From Rhodoferax sp. (lineage in GTDB: Bacteria; Pseudomonadota; Gammaproteobacteria; Burkholderiales; Burkholderiaceae_C), in the NCBI RefSeq assembly GCF_023700745.1, contig NZ_JAMPYG010000004.1:65629-129628 (forward strand): a DNA stretch of 64,000 nt. Reading direction: 5' to 3'. The notes below the pieces were generated by a model. That model searched no databases. It saw nothing but the letters and a program-made list of their open reading frames with translations, and was not told where the DNA came from. The position numbers and the translations under genes were made by a program. Of the stretch, positions 1 to 9,166 are shown one piece after another; positions within the stretch are counted from its first letter, which is position 1; each line of letters begins with the position of its first letter.

Positions 1-269
1 AGGGCTTCTACCCGCTCCATTTGCTGCTGGCCGTCGCACACATGCCAGATGCGCGAGGACGACATGGTGTCACCCGCTGTCACCACAAAGGTGCCCACAT
101 AGGTCTGTTGCCTGGCGGCATCGTGCAAGCGCATCAGCCAGCGACTGATCGGCGTGTCTTCAGCCTTGATTGCCTGGGTGACTGGCGGGCTGGACAGGCT
201 TTGCGCCCAGCCCGGACTGGCGATGCAGGCCAGGCTCAAGGCCAGTAATAAAACGCCGCGCCGACTCAA
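1..269 (-). CDS. rseB: Sigma-E regulatory protein RseB/MucB (N-terminal part)
   Basis: This is the periplasmic partner of the RseA anti-sigma factor; in the family RseB binds the periplasmic part of RseA and protects it from proteolysis until envelope stress. About 89 codons lie in the window and the gene runs off the left edge. A TTG start at 269 overlaps the rseA stop by two bases and gives a typical export signal: Arg-Arg, then a Leu/Ala-rich core ending in GWAQS. The mature start (ISRWLMRLHDAARQQTYVGTFV) matches the RseB family. A GTG three codons upstream in another frame gives no signal peptide. The position directly after rseA supports the call. In related genomes a DegP/MucD protease gene follows, but that would lie outside the window. 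Confidence 0.85.
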   Translation of the reverse strand, partial: MSRRGVLLLALSLACIASPGWAQSLSSPPVTQAIKAEDTPISRWLMRLHDAARQQTYVGTFVVTAGDTMSSSRIWHVCDGQQQMERVEA

Positions 270-877
270 CGCGCACCTTCTTCAAAAGTGGCGTTGCGCA
301 GAAAGCCGGTGGGCATTTGCAATGCCGAAGTGCCGCCAAACTGGCGATGCGCCGCCAGCAAGGCATCAAGCTGCGGATCACGAATCATGACCGGTGCGCC
401 GCCCATCGCATTAGCCAGTGCACCGGACTGCGCCAGCGGGGACGCTGTGGGTTGAGCGCTGGGAGGAGCCGCGGCCAATTGCGGATCCGGTGAAGCCTGA
501 CCCTGAAAACCTTGCCATGCGACGACCGCCACCATGGCGACCGAAGCCAAGCCCACCACCAGCCGCCAGCGATGGTCGTTGGCGCTTGACTTGCTGCTGC
601 CAGCAACGATTACAGACGGCGCATTCGGCACCACCAGAGGCACGGCTTCCTGTTGCAATCTGGCGCGCAGCCGCAATACAAAGTCGGCATCACGGGCTCG
701 CACGCCGGCTTGCCCGGTACGCATGACGTCGCCCAGCACATGGTAGCTGTGCCAGCGCTGACGTGCCTCGCTGCTGCTCTCCAAGTGCGCCATGGCCCGG
801 GCAAATTCGGCTTCGCGCAATTGCCCATCAACCAGGGCCGAAACCAATTCACTGTTTTCAATCAAGCTGTCTGTCAT
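266..877 (-). CDS. rseA: Anti-sigma-E factor RseA/MucA family
   Basis: This 203-residue inner-membrane protein is predicted to hold RpoE inactive. The N-terminal third (ENSELVSALVDGQL, then a helical WHSYHVLGDVMR segment) matches the RseA N-terminal sigma-binding domain. One membrane helix sits near residues 105-125 (WRLVVGLASVAMVAVVAW), and the C-terminal part is Ala/Gln/Pro-rich and predicted periplasmic. It lies 51 bases after rpoE and overlaps rseB, the usual sigma, anti-sigma, RseB order. Release of the sigma factor presumably needs regulated intramembrane proteolysis, as in other proteobacteria; the proteases are not in the window. Confidence 0.9.
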   Translation of the reverse strand: MTDSLIENSELVSALVDGQLREAEFARAMAHLESSSEARQRWHSYHVLGDVMRTGQAGVRARDADFVLRLRARLQQEAVPLVVPNAPSVIVAGSSKSSANDHRWRLVVGLASVAMVAVVAWQGFQGQASPDPQLAAAPPSAQPTASPLAQSGALANAMGGAPVMIRDPQLDALLAAHRQFGGTSALQMPTGFLRNATFEEGAR

Positions 878-928
878 GCTTTTATATGCCTTTGCCGTGA
901 TGCCTTGTCCTTATCAGAACCACTGTTT

Positions 929-1573
929 TCACCAACGCTTGCCAGTCTGCTTTTCCAGCATGGGTCTCACCTTGCTGGAAACAGCCTCGCGCGCCCTGAA
1001 GATACGCGAACGCACCGTACCCAAAGGGCAATTCATCACGTCAGCAATTTCCTCGTAGCTCAACCCCTCTATTTCGCGCAGGGTCAATGCCTGTTTCAAA
1101 TCGTCAGGCAAGGCCGCCAGCGCGTCATTGACTGCCTGGCCAATTTCCTTGGCCGCCAACACCGACTCGGGTGTTTCGTCTGTACTTGGTTCATTTTTAC
1201 GCTGGAAAGTTTCATCGTCCTCGTCATTGGCTTGCATGGCGCTCTGCAAAACAGCAGGTTCATGCTTGAGTTTGAGCAAAAAACGCTTGGCGGTATTGAC
1301 GGCAATACGGTAAAGCCAGGTGTAGAACTGGGCATCTCCGCGGAACTGGTGCAACGCCCGATAAGCACGAATAAAGGTTTCCTGGGCAATGTCTTCCACC
1401 AGATTGGCGTCGCGCACCATGCGCCCGATCAGCCTCTCAATGCGGCGCTGGTACTTGATCACGAGCAATTCAAAGGCGCGCTGGTCACCAGCAACCGCCC
1501 GCTCCACCAGCATGGCATCACTGTCGCCGGATTGCGGTTCAAAGTCTTTGTCGGGTAACTGATCGGCCGGCAT
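929..1573 (-). CDS. rpoE: RNA polymerase sigma factor RpoE (AlgU), ECF family
   Basis: This 214-residue extracytoplasmic-function sigma factor is predicted to direct the envelope-stress regulon. Region 2 is seen around residues 25-100 (AFELLVIKYQRRIERLIGRMV, then WLYRIAVNTAKRFL). Region 4 is near residues 150-200, with the helix-turn-helix GLSYEEIADVMNCPLGTVRS. An acidic linker (DEDDETFQRKNEPSTDE) joins them, as in Burkholderiales RpoE. The start codon abuts the stop of the preceding membrane-protein gene with no spacer, so it is probably co-transcribed from the fab side as well as from any promoter of its own. Confidence 0.95.
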   Translation of the reverse strand: MPADQLPDKDFEPQSGDSDAMLVERAVAGDQRAFELLVIKYQRRIERLIGRMVRDANLVEDIAQETFIRAYRALHQFRGDAQFYTWLYRIAVNTAKRFLLKLKHEPAVLQSAMQANDEDDETFQRKNEPSTDETPESVLAAKEIGQAVNDALAALPDDLKQALTLREIEGLSYEEIADVMNCPLGTVRSRIFRAREAVSSKVRPMLEKQTGKRW

Positions 1574-2002
1574 TCAGACCTCTGGGGACGCAGGATTGAA
1601 CAGCGCACGACGCAAGGCCAGCCAGCGCTCTGGCTGCGTCCGTTGGGTAGGCCAGAGCCATGCCGTAGCGCCTCCTTGTTGCCGAACACAAAGCAACAAA
1701 CTGTGCTGGGCATCCAGAATCACCTGCGGCCGCTCCAGCAGGATGGCTGTACCAGCGGTCCTGTACCAGCTCTGGCCATCCCAAACCAGTTCCGACCGGG
1801 GCGTGTGCAAGACAGACCAGAGCGCCCAGGCTCCAACAAGCAGCCAAAGCAAAAAACCAAGCAGATGACCTGCACCGTACGCGACCGACAACAGCCCCCA
1901 GGCGCCTTGGGCGAAGGCACCCGCCGCCACCACGGCCAGCGTCAAGCCCGCCTGAAAATGCGAACGCCCCACCGGATAAGTCACCGCTGGGGCGTTGTAC
2001 AT
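1574..2002 (-). CDS. Small two-helix membrane protein between fabF and rpoE
   Basis: This hypothetical protein of 142 residues has two hydrophobic segments near residues 15-37 and 43-65, followed by a soluble domain (WDGQSWY, then a C-terminal WLWPTQ..RWLALRRALF). The pattern resembles YgfX/CptA-like small membrane proteins: two helices followed by a W/R-rich beta domain. That likeness is by topology only. The frame stays open upstream into fabF, but the ATG at 2002 lies 25 bases after the fabF stop and is the likeliest start. It ends exactly where rpoE begins. Similar small proteins are found at this position in other Burkholderiales. Confidence 0.7.
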   Translation of the reverse strand: MYNAPAVTYPVGRSHFQAGLTLAVVAAGAFAQGAWGLLSVAYGAGHLLGFLLWLLVGAWALWSVLHTPRSELVWDGQSWYRTAGTAILLERPQVILDAQHSLLLCVRQQGGATAWLWPTQRTQPERWLALRRALFNPASPEV

Positions 2003-2027
2003 GGGGCTTGAGGCAGATGCCGAAACG

Positions 2028-3281
2028 TCAGGGCGCCCGTTTAAAAACCAGGGACCCGTTGGTACCGCCAAAGCCAAAGTTGTTTTTGACAGCCACCTCG
2101 ATTTTCATGTCACGCGCGGTATTGGCGCAGTAATCCAGGTCACATTCGGGATCCTGGTTGAAGATGTTGGTCGTCGGGGGACTTTTTTGGTGGTGCAAGG
2201 CCAGCACCGTGACCACAGACTCGAGTCCACCCGCGCCACCAAGCAGGTGGCCCGTCATGGACTTGGTGGAATTCACGACCACATTTTTGGCATGACTGCC
2301 CAAAGCTGCCTTGATAGCGTTGGATTCATTGACATCGCCCAGCGGCGTTGACGTACCGTGGGCATTGACGTAGTCCACCTGGTCGGCATTGATGCCGGCA
2401 TTGGTCAGGGCGCTGACAATGGCACGGCGCGGGCCGTCCATGTTGGGCGCGGTCATGTGGCCGGCATCGGCGCTCATGCCAAAACCAGCCAGCTCGGCAT
2501 AAATCTTGGCACCGCGTGCTTTGGCGTGTTCGTACTCTTCGAGCACCATGACACCAGCACCTTCGCCGAGTACAAAACCGTCGCGGTCCCTGTCCCAGGG
2601 GCGCGAGGCCGTGGCGGGGTCGTCATTGCGGGTGCTGAGCGCACGCATGGCGGCAAAACCACCCACACCCAGCGCCGACACCGTGGCCTCGGAACCACCG
2701 GCGACCACCACATCGGCGTCACCGTATTCGATCATGCGCCCTGCCTGGCCGATGCAGTGCAAACCGGTGGTGCAGGCCGTCACAATGGCCAGGTTCGGGC
2801 CCTTGAAGCCAAAACGAATCGACACGTGGCCAGCAATCATGTTAACGATGGTGGACGGCACAAAAAACGGCGAGATCCGGCGCGCGCCGCGCTGCACAAA
2901 TTCGGCGTGCACGTTTTCAATCATGGGCAGGCCGCCGATGCCGGAGCCGATCACACAGGCAATGCGCGTGGCCAGTTCTTCACTCAGTTCGTCACCCGTA
3001 GGCAAGCCGGCATCTGCCACAGCCTGAGCCGCGGCCGCAATGCCGTAGTGAATAAAAGTGTCCATGGTGCGCGCCTCTTTGGCACTCATGTAGGACTCGA
3101 TGTCGAAGCCCTTGACCTCAGCGGCAATTTTGCAGTTGAACGTGGATGCGTCGAAATGGGTGATCAGGCCGACGCCGGACTGACCCGCCAACAGGTTGGC
3201 CCAGGTCGTGTCAACCGTGTTGCCAACGGGACTGACACAACCCAAACCGGTAACGACAACGCGACGACGGGGCATATTCAT
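2028..3281 (-). CDS. fabF: 3-oxoacyl-[acyl-carrier-protein] synthase II
   Basis: FabF condenses malonyl-ACP with growing acyl-ACP in the elongation cycle of type II fatty acid synthesis. At 417 residues it has the family's usual length. The Cys-His-His catalytic set is visible: TACTTGLHC (nucleophile), [11 protein letters not shown] and [10 protein letters not shown]. The Gly-rich FGFGGTNGS loop lies near the C-terminus. A second ATG two codons in ([10 protein letters not shown]) is an equally possible start. It follows acpP after a 146-base spacer containing a small hairpin, and it precedes the rpoE module. Confidence 0.97.
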   Translation of the reverse strand: MNMPRRRVVVTGLGCVSPVGNTVDTTWANLLAGQSGVGLITHFDASTFNCKIAAEVKGFDIESYMSAKEARTMDTFIHYGIAAAAQAVADAGLPTGDELSEELATRIACVIGSGIGGLPMIENVHAEFVQRGARRISPFFVPSTIVNMIAGHVSIRFGFKGPNLAIVTACTTGLHCIGQAGRMIEYGDADVVVAGGSEATVSALGVGGFAAMRALSTRNDDPATASRPWDRDRDGFVLGEGAGVMVLEEYEHAKARGAKIYAELAGFGMSADAGHMTAPNMDGPRRAIVSALTNAGINADQVDYVNAHGTSTPLGDVNESNAIKAALGSHAKNVVVNSTKSMTGHLLGGAGGLESVVTVLALHHQKSPPTTNIFNQDPECDLDYCANTARDMKIEVAVKNNFGFGGTNGSLVFKRAP

Positions 3282-3397
3282 AAGCAGTCAGAGGTTCGTC
3301 CAAATGGGATCTCACCCCGAGACAGGGTGGGATCAGAATGGGGTACTGCCAGCATCCAAGACCCGGTCAAGGACTGGCCTGTAATGCTGACCGTGGC

Positions 3398-3416
3398 GAC
3401 GCCCAGGCAGGGCGTC
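3398..3416. other. Hairpin in the acpP-fabF spacer
   Basis: A perfect 7-bp inverted repeat (GACGCCC, 5-base loop, GGGCGTC) lies just after acpP. There is no T-run on the minus strand, so it is unlikely to be a full terminator. Such hairpins can set the 3' end of a stable, abundant acpP message; that role is inferred. Confidence 0.4.
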
Positions 3417-3427
3417 AGCCTGCAACT

Positions 3428-3703
<276 letters not shown>

Positions 3704-3787
3704 TTAGCCGGGCTTGGAGAGGACTCCTGAACCCGGCTGCCGTACGGATAACGCGGCTTTATTGTGACATCAATGGCGCCTTGGCCC

Positions 3788-4537
3788 TCAGGCCATGAAC
3801 ATACCACCGTTGACGTGCAATTCCTGACCCGTCACATAGGCCGCCTGCGGCGACGCCAGATAAGTGACCGCATGCGCGATGTCGGCCGGTTTGCCGAGAT
3901 GACCCAGGGGAATCTGGCTCAGCAAGGCTTTTTGCTGCTCATCGGCCAAATTGGCGGTCATGTCGGTTTCAATGAAACCAGGCGCAATGCAGTTGACCGT
4001 GATGTTGCGCGAGCCCAATTCACGCGCCAGGGCGCGCGTCATGCCGGCCACACCCGCCTTGGCAGCCGCGTAATTGGCCTGCCCCGGGTTGCCGGAAGCA
4101 CCCACCACCGAGGTGATGCTGATGATGCGGCCGTAGCGCTGCTTCATCATGGTGCGCATGACCGCACGGCTCATGCGGAAGACCGCCTTGAGGTTGGTGT
4201 CGAGCACCGCGTCCCACTCGTCGTCCTTCATGCGCATGGCCAGGTTGTCGCGCGTGATGCCGGCGTTGTTGACCAGGATCTGCAAGCCGCCGTGCTCCTT
4301 GACAATGGCGTCAATCAGCGCATCCACGCCGGCCGGGTCATTGACATCCAGCACCCGGCCGGTACAGCCGGCAAAGGCCGACAACGACTGCGACACCTTG
4401 GCGGCGCCGTCGGTGCTGGTCGCCGTGCCAATGACTTTCAGGCCGCGCGCGGCCAGCGTCAGCGCAATCGCCGCACCAATGCCGCGCGAAGCACCCGTCA
4501 CCAGGGCCACCTGACCTTCAAATTTCACTTCGCTCAT
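3788..4537 (-). CDS. fabG: 3-oxoacyl-[acyl-carrier-protein] reductase
   Basis: FabG is the NADPH-dependent reductase of the elongation cycle, 249 residues, short-chain dehydrogenase fold. Visible motifs are the cofactor loop TGASRGIGAAIA, the NNAG motif (LVNNAGITRDN), the catalytic Ser region SITSVVGASGN and YAAAKAG (Tyr and Lys). The ATG at 4537 starts one base after the fabD stop and gives the usual MSEVKFEGQVALVTGA start; an upstream in-frame ATG would overlap fabD. It is part of the fabHDG-acpP-fabF run. Confidence 0.97.
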   Translation of the reverse strand: MSEVKFEGQVALVTGASRGIGAAIALTLAARGLKVIGTATSTDGAAKVSQSLSAFAGCTGRVLDVNDPAGVDALIDAIVKEHGGLQILVNNAGITRDNLAMRMKDDEWDAVLDTNLKAVFRMSRAVMRTMMKQRYGRIISITSVVGASGNPGQANYAAAKAGVAGMTRALARELGSRNITVNCIAPGFIETDMTANLADEQQKALLSQIPLGHLGKPADIAHAVTYLASPQAAYVTGQELHVNGGMFMA

Positions 4538-4538
4538 G

Positions 4539-5498
4539 TTATTGCGCATCCAGAATAAAAGTTTTTACTTCCGCCAGGCTGGCCAGATCAAACAGGGACA
4601 TGCCCTGCATCTCGGCGTTGATACGCTTGGTCATGCCCGCCAGCACCTTGCCCGGGCCGCACTCGACCAGAGTGGGCAAGCCGCGCGCGCCCATGGCCTG
4701 GACACACTCGACCCAGCGCACCGGACCAAAGGCCTGGCGGTACAGCGCGTCGCGAATCCGGTCGGGCTCCTGCTCGACAGCGACATCAATGTTGTTGACC
4801 ACCGCAATCCGGGGTGCAGCAAAGACCGTGGCCTGCAGTTTTTCCTTGAGCTTGAGCGCGGCCGGCTTCATCAGGCTGGAGTGAAACGGTGCCGACACCG
4901 GCAAGGGCAAGGCACGCTTGGCACCCTGGGCTTTCAGCGCCACACAGGCTTGTTCGACGGCCGCTTTGGAGCCCGCGATCACGGTTTGGCCGGGGTCATT
5001 GAAATTGACTGCTTCTACGACCTCGGCAGAATTTTGACCAAAAGAGGCCGTAACCTCGGCACAGCCGGCCGACACCTGCGCAGCATCCATGCCCAAAATG
5101 GCCGCCATGGCGCCCATGCCCACCGGTACGGCGTCCTGCATCGCCTGGGCCCGAAAACGCACCAGGGGTGCCGCTTGCGACAGCGTCAACACGCCCGCAG
5201 CAACCAGCGCCGAATACTCACCCAGCGAATGCCCCGCCAGGGCCTGCGGCGCCACACCCACCTCAGCCATCCAGACCCGGTAGGCCGCCACACCGGCCAC
5301 GAGCATCACGGGCTGGGTGTTGGTGGTGAGCGCCAGCGCCTCCTTGGGGCCGTCCTTGATCAGCAGGCCGATGTCTTCACCCAGCGCGTCAGAGGCCTCT
5401 TGCAGGGCTTGCCTGACTTGCGGATGATCAGTCCAGGCATCGAGCATGCCCACGGATTGCGAGCCCTGGCCCGGAAATACAAATGCAAAAGGTTTCAT
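4539..5498 (-). CDS. fabD: Malonyl-CoA:ACP transacylase
   Basis: FabD moves malonyl from CoA to ACP. It has 319 residues when started at the ATG at 5498 (MKPFAFVFPGQGSQ), which is the typical start of the family. The nucleophile elbow GHSLGEYSALVAAG and the catalytic His region (PVSAPFHSSLM) are present. The frame is open further upstream across the spacer and into fabH, but that extension has no family similarity. There is a 56-base spacer to fabH and one base to fabG. Confidence 0.96.
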   Translation of the reverse strand: MKPFAFVFPGQGSQSVGMLDAWTDHPQVRQALQEASDALGEDIGLLIKDGPKEALALTTNTQPVMLVAGVAAYRVWMAEVGVAPQALAGHSLGEYSALVAAGVLTLSQAAPLVRFRAQAMQDAVPVGMGAMAAILGMDAAQVSAGCAEVTASFGQNSAEVVEAVNFNDPGQTVIAGSKAAVEQACVALKAQGAKRALPLPVSAPFHSSLMKPAALKLKEKLQATVFAAPRIAVVNNIDVAVEQEPDRIRDALYRQAFGPVRWVECVQAMGARGLPTLVECGPGKVLAGMTKRINAEMQGMSLFDLASLAEVKTFILDAQ

Positions 5499-5554
5499 TT
5501 TTTCAGATGGAAAGGAGGGAAACGACTTTGTCCGTGAACAGGCAAGCAGGTCGC

Positions 5555-6532
5555 CTACAGCTTCAGCAGCACAGCACCCCAGGTAAAACCGCCCCCAACG
5601 CCTTCGAGCAGCAGGGTTTGCCCGGGCTTGACCTGGCCACGGCGTACCGCAGTGTCGAGGGCCAGCGGAATTGAGGCCGCCGAGGTGTTGCCGTGCTGGT
5701 CCACCGTGACCACCACCTTGTCCATCGACAACTTGAGCTTGCGCGCGGTGCTCTGCATGATGCGGATGTTGGCCTGGTGCGGGATCAGCCAGTCGATGTC
5801 GGCATCGGTCTTGCCCGCCTTGGTCAAGACCGCACGCGCCGACTCTTCGAGCACCCCGACCGCAAGCTTGAACACCGCCTGGCCATCCATGCGCAGCAGG
5901 GGGTCCCCCAGAATGCTGCCGCCGCAGACATGCCCTGGCACACACAGGATGTTGGTATAGCTGCCATCAGCGTGAATGTCGGTCGCCAAAATGCCGGGCT
6001 CGGTGGACGCTTCCAGCACCACCGCGCCGGCGCCGTCACCAAACAGCACGCAGGTGGTGCGGTCCTTGAAGTCCAGGATGCGCGAAAACACCTCGGAACC
6101 AATCACCAGCGCCTTGCTCGCGGTACCCGACTTGATCAGGGAATCGGCAATGGTCAGGGCGTAGATGAAACCGCTGCAAACCGCCTGCACGTCAAAGGCA
6201 GCACCACCCTTGACGCCAAGCTTGCCCTGCAAAATGCAGGCTGTCGAGGGAAACACCATGTCGGGCGTCGAGGTGGCCACAATGATGAGGTCAATGTCTT
6301 CGGCCTGTACTCCGGCAGCCTGTAGCGCCTGGCGCGCAGCAGGCAAGGCAAGCTCACTGCTAACCACACCGGCAGCGGCAAAATGCCGGGCACGGATACC
6401 CGTACGTTCAACAATCCAGTCATCACTGGACGCCACACCCTGGGTGGCAAGTTCAGCCACCAAATCAGCATTGGTGAGCCGTCGTGGTGGCAAATAGCTG
6501 CCGGTACCAGTGATACGAGAGTAAGTTTTCAT
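5555..6532 (-). CDS. fabH: 3-oxoacyl-[acyl-carrier-protein] synthase III
   Basis: FabH starts each fatty acid chain by condensing acetyl-CoA with malonyl-ACP. At 325 residues it is full length. The catalytic triad is visible: Cys in [13 protein letters not shown], His in [10 protein letters not shown] and Asn in [14 protein letters not shown]. The N-terminal [15 protein letters not shown] is typical. It lies 27 bases downstream of plsX in the plsX-fabHDG order common to proteobacteria. Confidence 0.97.
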   Translation of the reverse strand: MKTYSRITGTGSYLPPRRLTNADLVAELATQGVASSDDWIVERTGIRARHFAAAGVVSSELALPAARQALQAAGVQAEDIDLIIVATSTPDMVFPSTACILQGKLGVKGGAAFDVQAVCSGFIYALTIADSLIKSGTASKALVIGSEVFSRILDFKDRTTCVLFGDGAGAVVLEASTEPGILATDIHADGSYTNILCVPGHVCGGSILGDPLLRMDGQAVFKLAVGVLEESARAVLTKAGKTDADIDWLIPHQANIRIMQSTARKLKLSMDKVVVTVDQHGNTSAASIPLALDTAVRRGQVKPGQTLLLEGVGGGFTWGAVLLKL

Positions 6533-6559
6533 GAATCAAACCGAAGAAGTCGTCTGCGA

Positions 6560-7585
6560 TTAAATTGGCACGTCGTCACCCGCCAACAGCGGAGCGGCAT
6601 GGGCGATCCGGACCCGAACACGATCCAACAAATTATTGCGGGCTGCATCATACGCCCGCGTCAGGGCGTAGCCAAAAGCCATCTGGTCGGCCGAGCCATG
6701 ACTCTTGAACACCAGACCGCGCAAACCCAGCAAGGCACCGCCGTTGTAACGCCGATGGTCCATGCGCTTCTTGAGTGCAGCAATCACAGGGTAAGCCGCC
6801 AGAGCTGACATTTTTGTGAAGATATTGCGCGAAAACTCTTTTTTCAGGAAGTCCACGATCATGCCGGCCAAACCTTCACTGGCCTTCAGGGCAACATTGC
6901 CGACAAAACCGTCACACACCACGATGTCGGCCGTGCCTTTGAAGATGTCATTGCCTTCAACGTTGCCATAAAAGTTCAGGTCGCCCGCCTTGCCGGCGGC
7001 GCGCAGCAACTCGCCGGCCTGCTTGATGACTTCATTGCCCTTGATGGCTTCCTCGCCGATATTGAGCAGCCCAACACTTGGATTGTCTTCACCGCTGAGC
7101 ACCGACACCAGCGCCGACCCCATCACGGCAAACTGCAGCAAATGTTCGGCCGTGCAATCCACATTGGCACCCATGTCGAGCACGGTGGTAGCGGCACCTT
7201 TGGCATTGGGAATTTGCCCGGCAATGGCGGGGCGGTCAATCCCGTCCAAGGTTTTCAGAAGGTAACGTGAAATGGCCATCAGGGCACCGGTATTGCCCGC
7301 CGACACCGCGGCCTGGGCCGCGCCGTCCTTGACCTGCATGATGGCCACGCGCATGGAAGAGTCTTTTTTGCGCCGCAGCGCGACTTCCAGCGGATCGTCC
7401 ATGGTGACCACCTCACTGGCCAGCACCACGGTCGCCCGCGCATGGGTGAAGCCAGCCATGCTTTGCGGCAAACCGACCAGGATCAGTTGCACATCGGGGT
7501 GCTGGTCCAGAAAACGGGAACACGCAGGCAACGTGACCTCAGGACCATGGTCGCCCCCCATGCAGTCAACAGCAATAGTGATCAT
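6560..7585 (-). CDS. plsX: Phosphate acyltransferase PlsX
   Basis: PlsX makes acyl-phosphate from acyl-ACP for phospholipid synthesis at the inner membrane face. It has 341 residues starting at ATG 7585 ([20 protein letters not shown]), the standard family start; an in-frame start seven codons upstream is less likely. Motifs seen are [44 protein letters not shown] and [20 protein letters not shown]. It lies downstream of rpmF, with a strong terminator-like hairpin in the spacer. Confidence 0.97.
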   Translation of the reverse strand: MITIAVDCMGGDHGPEVTLPACSRFLDQHPDVQLILVGLPQSMAGFTHARATVVLASEVVTMDDPLEVALRRKKDSSMRVAIMQVKDGAAQAAVSAGNTGALMAISRYLLKTLDGIDRPAIAGQIPNAKGAATTVLDMGANVDCTAEHLLQFAVMGSALVSVLSGEDNPSVGLLNIGEEAIKGNEVIKQAGELLRAAGKAGDLNFYGNVEGNDIFKGTADIVVCDGFVGNVALKASEGLAGMIVDFLKKEFSRNIFTKMSALAAYPVIAALKKRMDHRRYNGGALLGLRGLVFKSHGSADQMAFGYALTRAYDAARNNLLDRVRVRIAHAAPLLAGDDVPI

Positions 7586-7639
7586 GAATAACAGGTCGCC
7601 CAACAAACATCAATGACGCGTCCGACATGCATCAGACTC

Positions 7640-7683
7640 AAAAAAGCAAAGGCCCGGGGCTACGCGTTGGGTAGCCCCGGGCC
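7640..7683 (-). terminator. Strong intrinsic terminator between rpmF and plsX
   Basis: The plus-strand bases 7651-7683 form a near-perfect GC-rich inverted repeat (GGCCCGGGGCTAC, 7-base loop, GTAGCCCCGGGCC). On the minus strand, the direction of rpmF and plsX, it is followed by TTTGCTTTTTT. That is the form of a Rho-independent terminator. It lies 18 bases after the rpmF stop and about 55 bases before plsX, so it should separate or attenuate the two halves of the usual rpmF-plsX operon. Confidence 0.85.
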
Positions 7684-7700
7684 TTGGGTGTCTGACAGAA

Positions 7701-7883
7701 TCAGGCTTCAGTCTTGCTCTTGATCACCTGACGGCCGCGGTAAAAACCGTTGGGGCTGATGTGGTGGCGCAAGTGGGTTTCGCCGGTGGTGGCTTCCACG
7801 GCGATACCGGGCACGACCAGAGCGTTGTGCGAACGGTGCATACCGCGCTTGGAAGGGGACTTTTTGTTTTGTTGGACGGCCAT
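7701..7883 (-). CDS. rpmF: 50S ribosomal protein L32
   Basis: This is the 60-residue large-subunit ribosomal protein L32. The start ([18 protein letters not shown]) is the family signature, and a basic C-terminus ([15 protein letters not shown]) follows. There are no Cys-x2-Cys zinc motifs, so it is the zinc-free form. It lies after yceD and before plsX, as in most proteobacteria. A GGAGCGGAAC ribosome-binding site precedes the ATG. Confidence 0.97.
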   Translation of the reverse strand: MAVQQNKKSPSKRGMHRSHNALVVPGIAVEATTGETHLRHHISPNGFYRGRQVIKSKTEA

Positions 7884-7930
7884 GTTCCGCTCCTTAAGGC
7901 TATAAGCTGCCGCATCGGCAACCCATTGGG

Positions 7931-7959
7931 ATTATTAAAAAGCGCACATCGTCATGCGC
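7931..7959 (-). terminator. Possible weak terminator between yceD and rpmF
   Basis: On the minus strand the sequence reads GCGCA, loop, TGCGC followed by TTTTTAATAAT. The stem is only five pairs plus possible wobble pairs, so at most it is a weak intrinsic terminator or attenuator between yceD and rpmF. Confidence 0.4.
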
Positions 7960-8001
7960 AAAAGCTGTAGAGTATAACTCAAGCTTGAAGACTTGAAAAC
8001 A

Positions 8002-8547
8002 TCACCGCTTGTCGACCACTTTCAGCCCTGCCAGCACCGCAAAGGGACTTGGCTTGGGCGAGGGTTCTTCAAAGTCAGCATCCACAGCGGACAGCTTGAC
8101 CGGCGAGGGGCAGGTGTCGTGGCGCGGCACCACCGGCAAATCCATCAACACCTCGTCTTCAATCAGCGCAGCCAGGTCGAAGTCCCGGCTCAGCACCAGC
8201 ACGTCCTCGGCAGAGGTGTCGTCCTCCAACTCGGCCTGCGCCTCGGTCTCGACAAAGCGGAAAGCCCGCTCGATCTGCACCGGTACATCCACCGGCCCGA
8301 GGCAACGCTGGCAGGTCAGGGGCAGGACGGTGTTGATCTTCAAAAATAACCAGACCTGTGGCTGGCCTTTGGCGTCTGACTGCAGATCACCCCGCACGGT
8401 CCAATGAAGCGTGTTGTGCGCGCCAAGACCCTGGGTTTCCTCCATCAGGCGTTCGTAATTGGACAGCACGTCCTGGCCGACGACGTGCTGCGCTGCTTGT
8501 CCGGCTTGCCTGACATCAAGTTTTGGGGGGCGTTGGTGTAGCGTCAT
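8002..8547 (-). CDS. yceD: DUF177 family protein YceD
   Basis: This DUF177 protein, about 181 residues, is almost always encoded just upstream of rpmF and is linked in the literature to 23S rRNA accumulation. The Cys pair in LTCQRCLGPVDVPV and the acidic stretch TEAQAELEDDTSAEDVLVL are characteristic. The ATG at 8547 (MTLHQRPPKLDVRQ) is chosen because starts further upstream would overlap the divergent maf gene. The 25-base gap to maf leaves little room for separate promoters. Confidence 0.85.
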   Translation of the reverse strand: MTLHQRPPKLDVRQAGQAAQHVVGQDVLSNYERLMEETQGLGAHNTLHWTVRGDLQSDAKGQPQVWLFLKINTVLPLTCQRCLGPVDVPVQIERAFRFVETEAQAELEDDTSAEDVLVLSRDFDLAALIEDEVLMDLPVVPRHDTCPSPVKLSAVDADFEEPSPKPSPFAVLAGLKVVDKR

Positions 8548-8572
8548 GGGTGCAGTGTAAGAGAATCGGGGC

Positions 8573-9166
8573 ATGATCAAAACCCCGCCACGCCAGATCA
8601 TCCTGGCCTCCACCTCTATTTACCGCCGCCAGTTGCTGGAACGCCTGCGCTTGCCGTTTACCGTGATCGCCTCGCATGTGGACGAAGCGGCACTGCCCGG
8701 CGAGGGCCCCGAGCCACTGGCCCGCCGCCTGGCACTGGCCAAGGCGCAAGCGGTCGCCGCGCTGCATCCCGACTGCCTGGTCATCGGCTCCGACCAGGTG
8801 GCCGACCTCAATGGTGAAGCCCTGGGCAAGCCCGGTACCCATGCCCGCGCCGTGGCGCAACTGCAGCGCATGCGCGGACAGACGGTCATTTTTCAAACCG
8901 CAGTGGCGCTGGTATGCCAGGCCAGCGGGTTCGCCCAAACCGAGCTCGCGCCCATCAAAGTCCAGTTCAAGAATCTGACTGACGACCAGATCGAACACTA
9001 CCTGCTGGCTGAAAAACCCTACGACTGCGCCGGCAGTGCCAAAAGCGAGGGGCTTGGCATTGCCTTGTTGGCGCGCATCGACAACGACGACCCGAGCGCG
9101 CTGGTGGGTCTGCCGCTGATTCGCACCTGCCACCTGCTCGAAGCCGCCGGGCGCCCGGTGTTATGA
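8573..9166 (+). CDS. maf: Maf-family nucleoside triphosphate pyrophosphatase (YceF type)
   Basis: This 197-residue house-cleaning pyrophosphatase is predicted to hydrolyse modified nucleotides; the YceF subgroup prefers m7GTP. The N-terminal ILASTSIYRRQLLERL, the catalytic-loop VIGSDQVADLNGE and the later YDCAGSAKSEGLG match the family. It is divergent from yceD, the conserved neighbour of this subgroup. Its stop overlaps the next start by four bases (ATGA), suggesting translational coupling with the methylase. Confidence 0.9.
   Translation: MIKTPPRQIILASTSIYRRQLLERLRLPFTVIASHVDEAALPGEGPEPLARRLALAKAQAVAALHPDCLVIGSDQVADLNGEALGKPGTHARAVAQLQRMRGQTVIFQTAVALVCQASGFAQTELAPIKVQFKNLTDDQIEHYLLAEKPYDCAGSAKSEGLGIALLARIDNDDPSALVGLPLIRTCHLLEAAGRPVL

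Noticed and set aside
4536..5537. Plus-strand frame opposite fabD
   Set aside because: It is a shadow of fabD with no recognisable domain; other long antisense frames (opposite fabF, rne, ttcA, dinB and the Pat gene) were rejected for the same reason.
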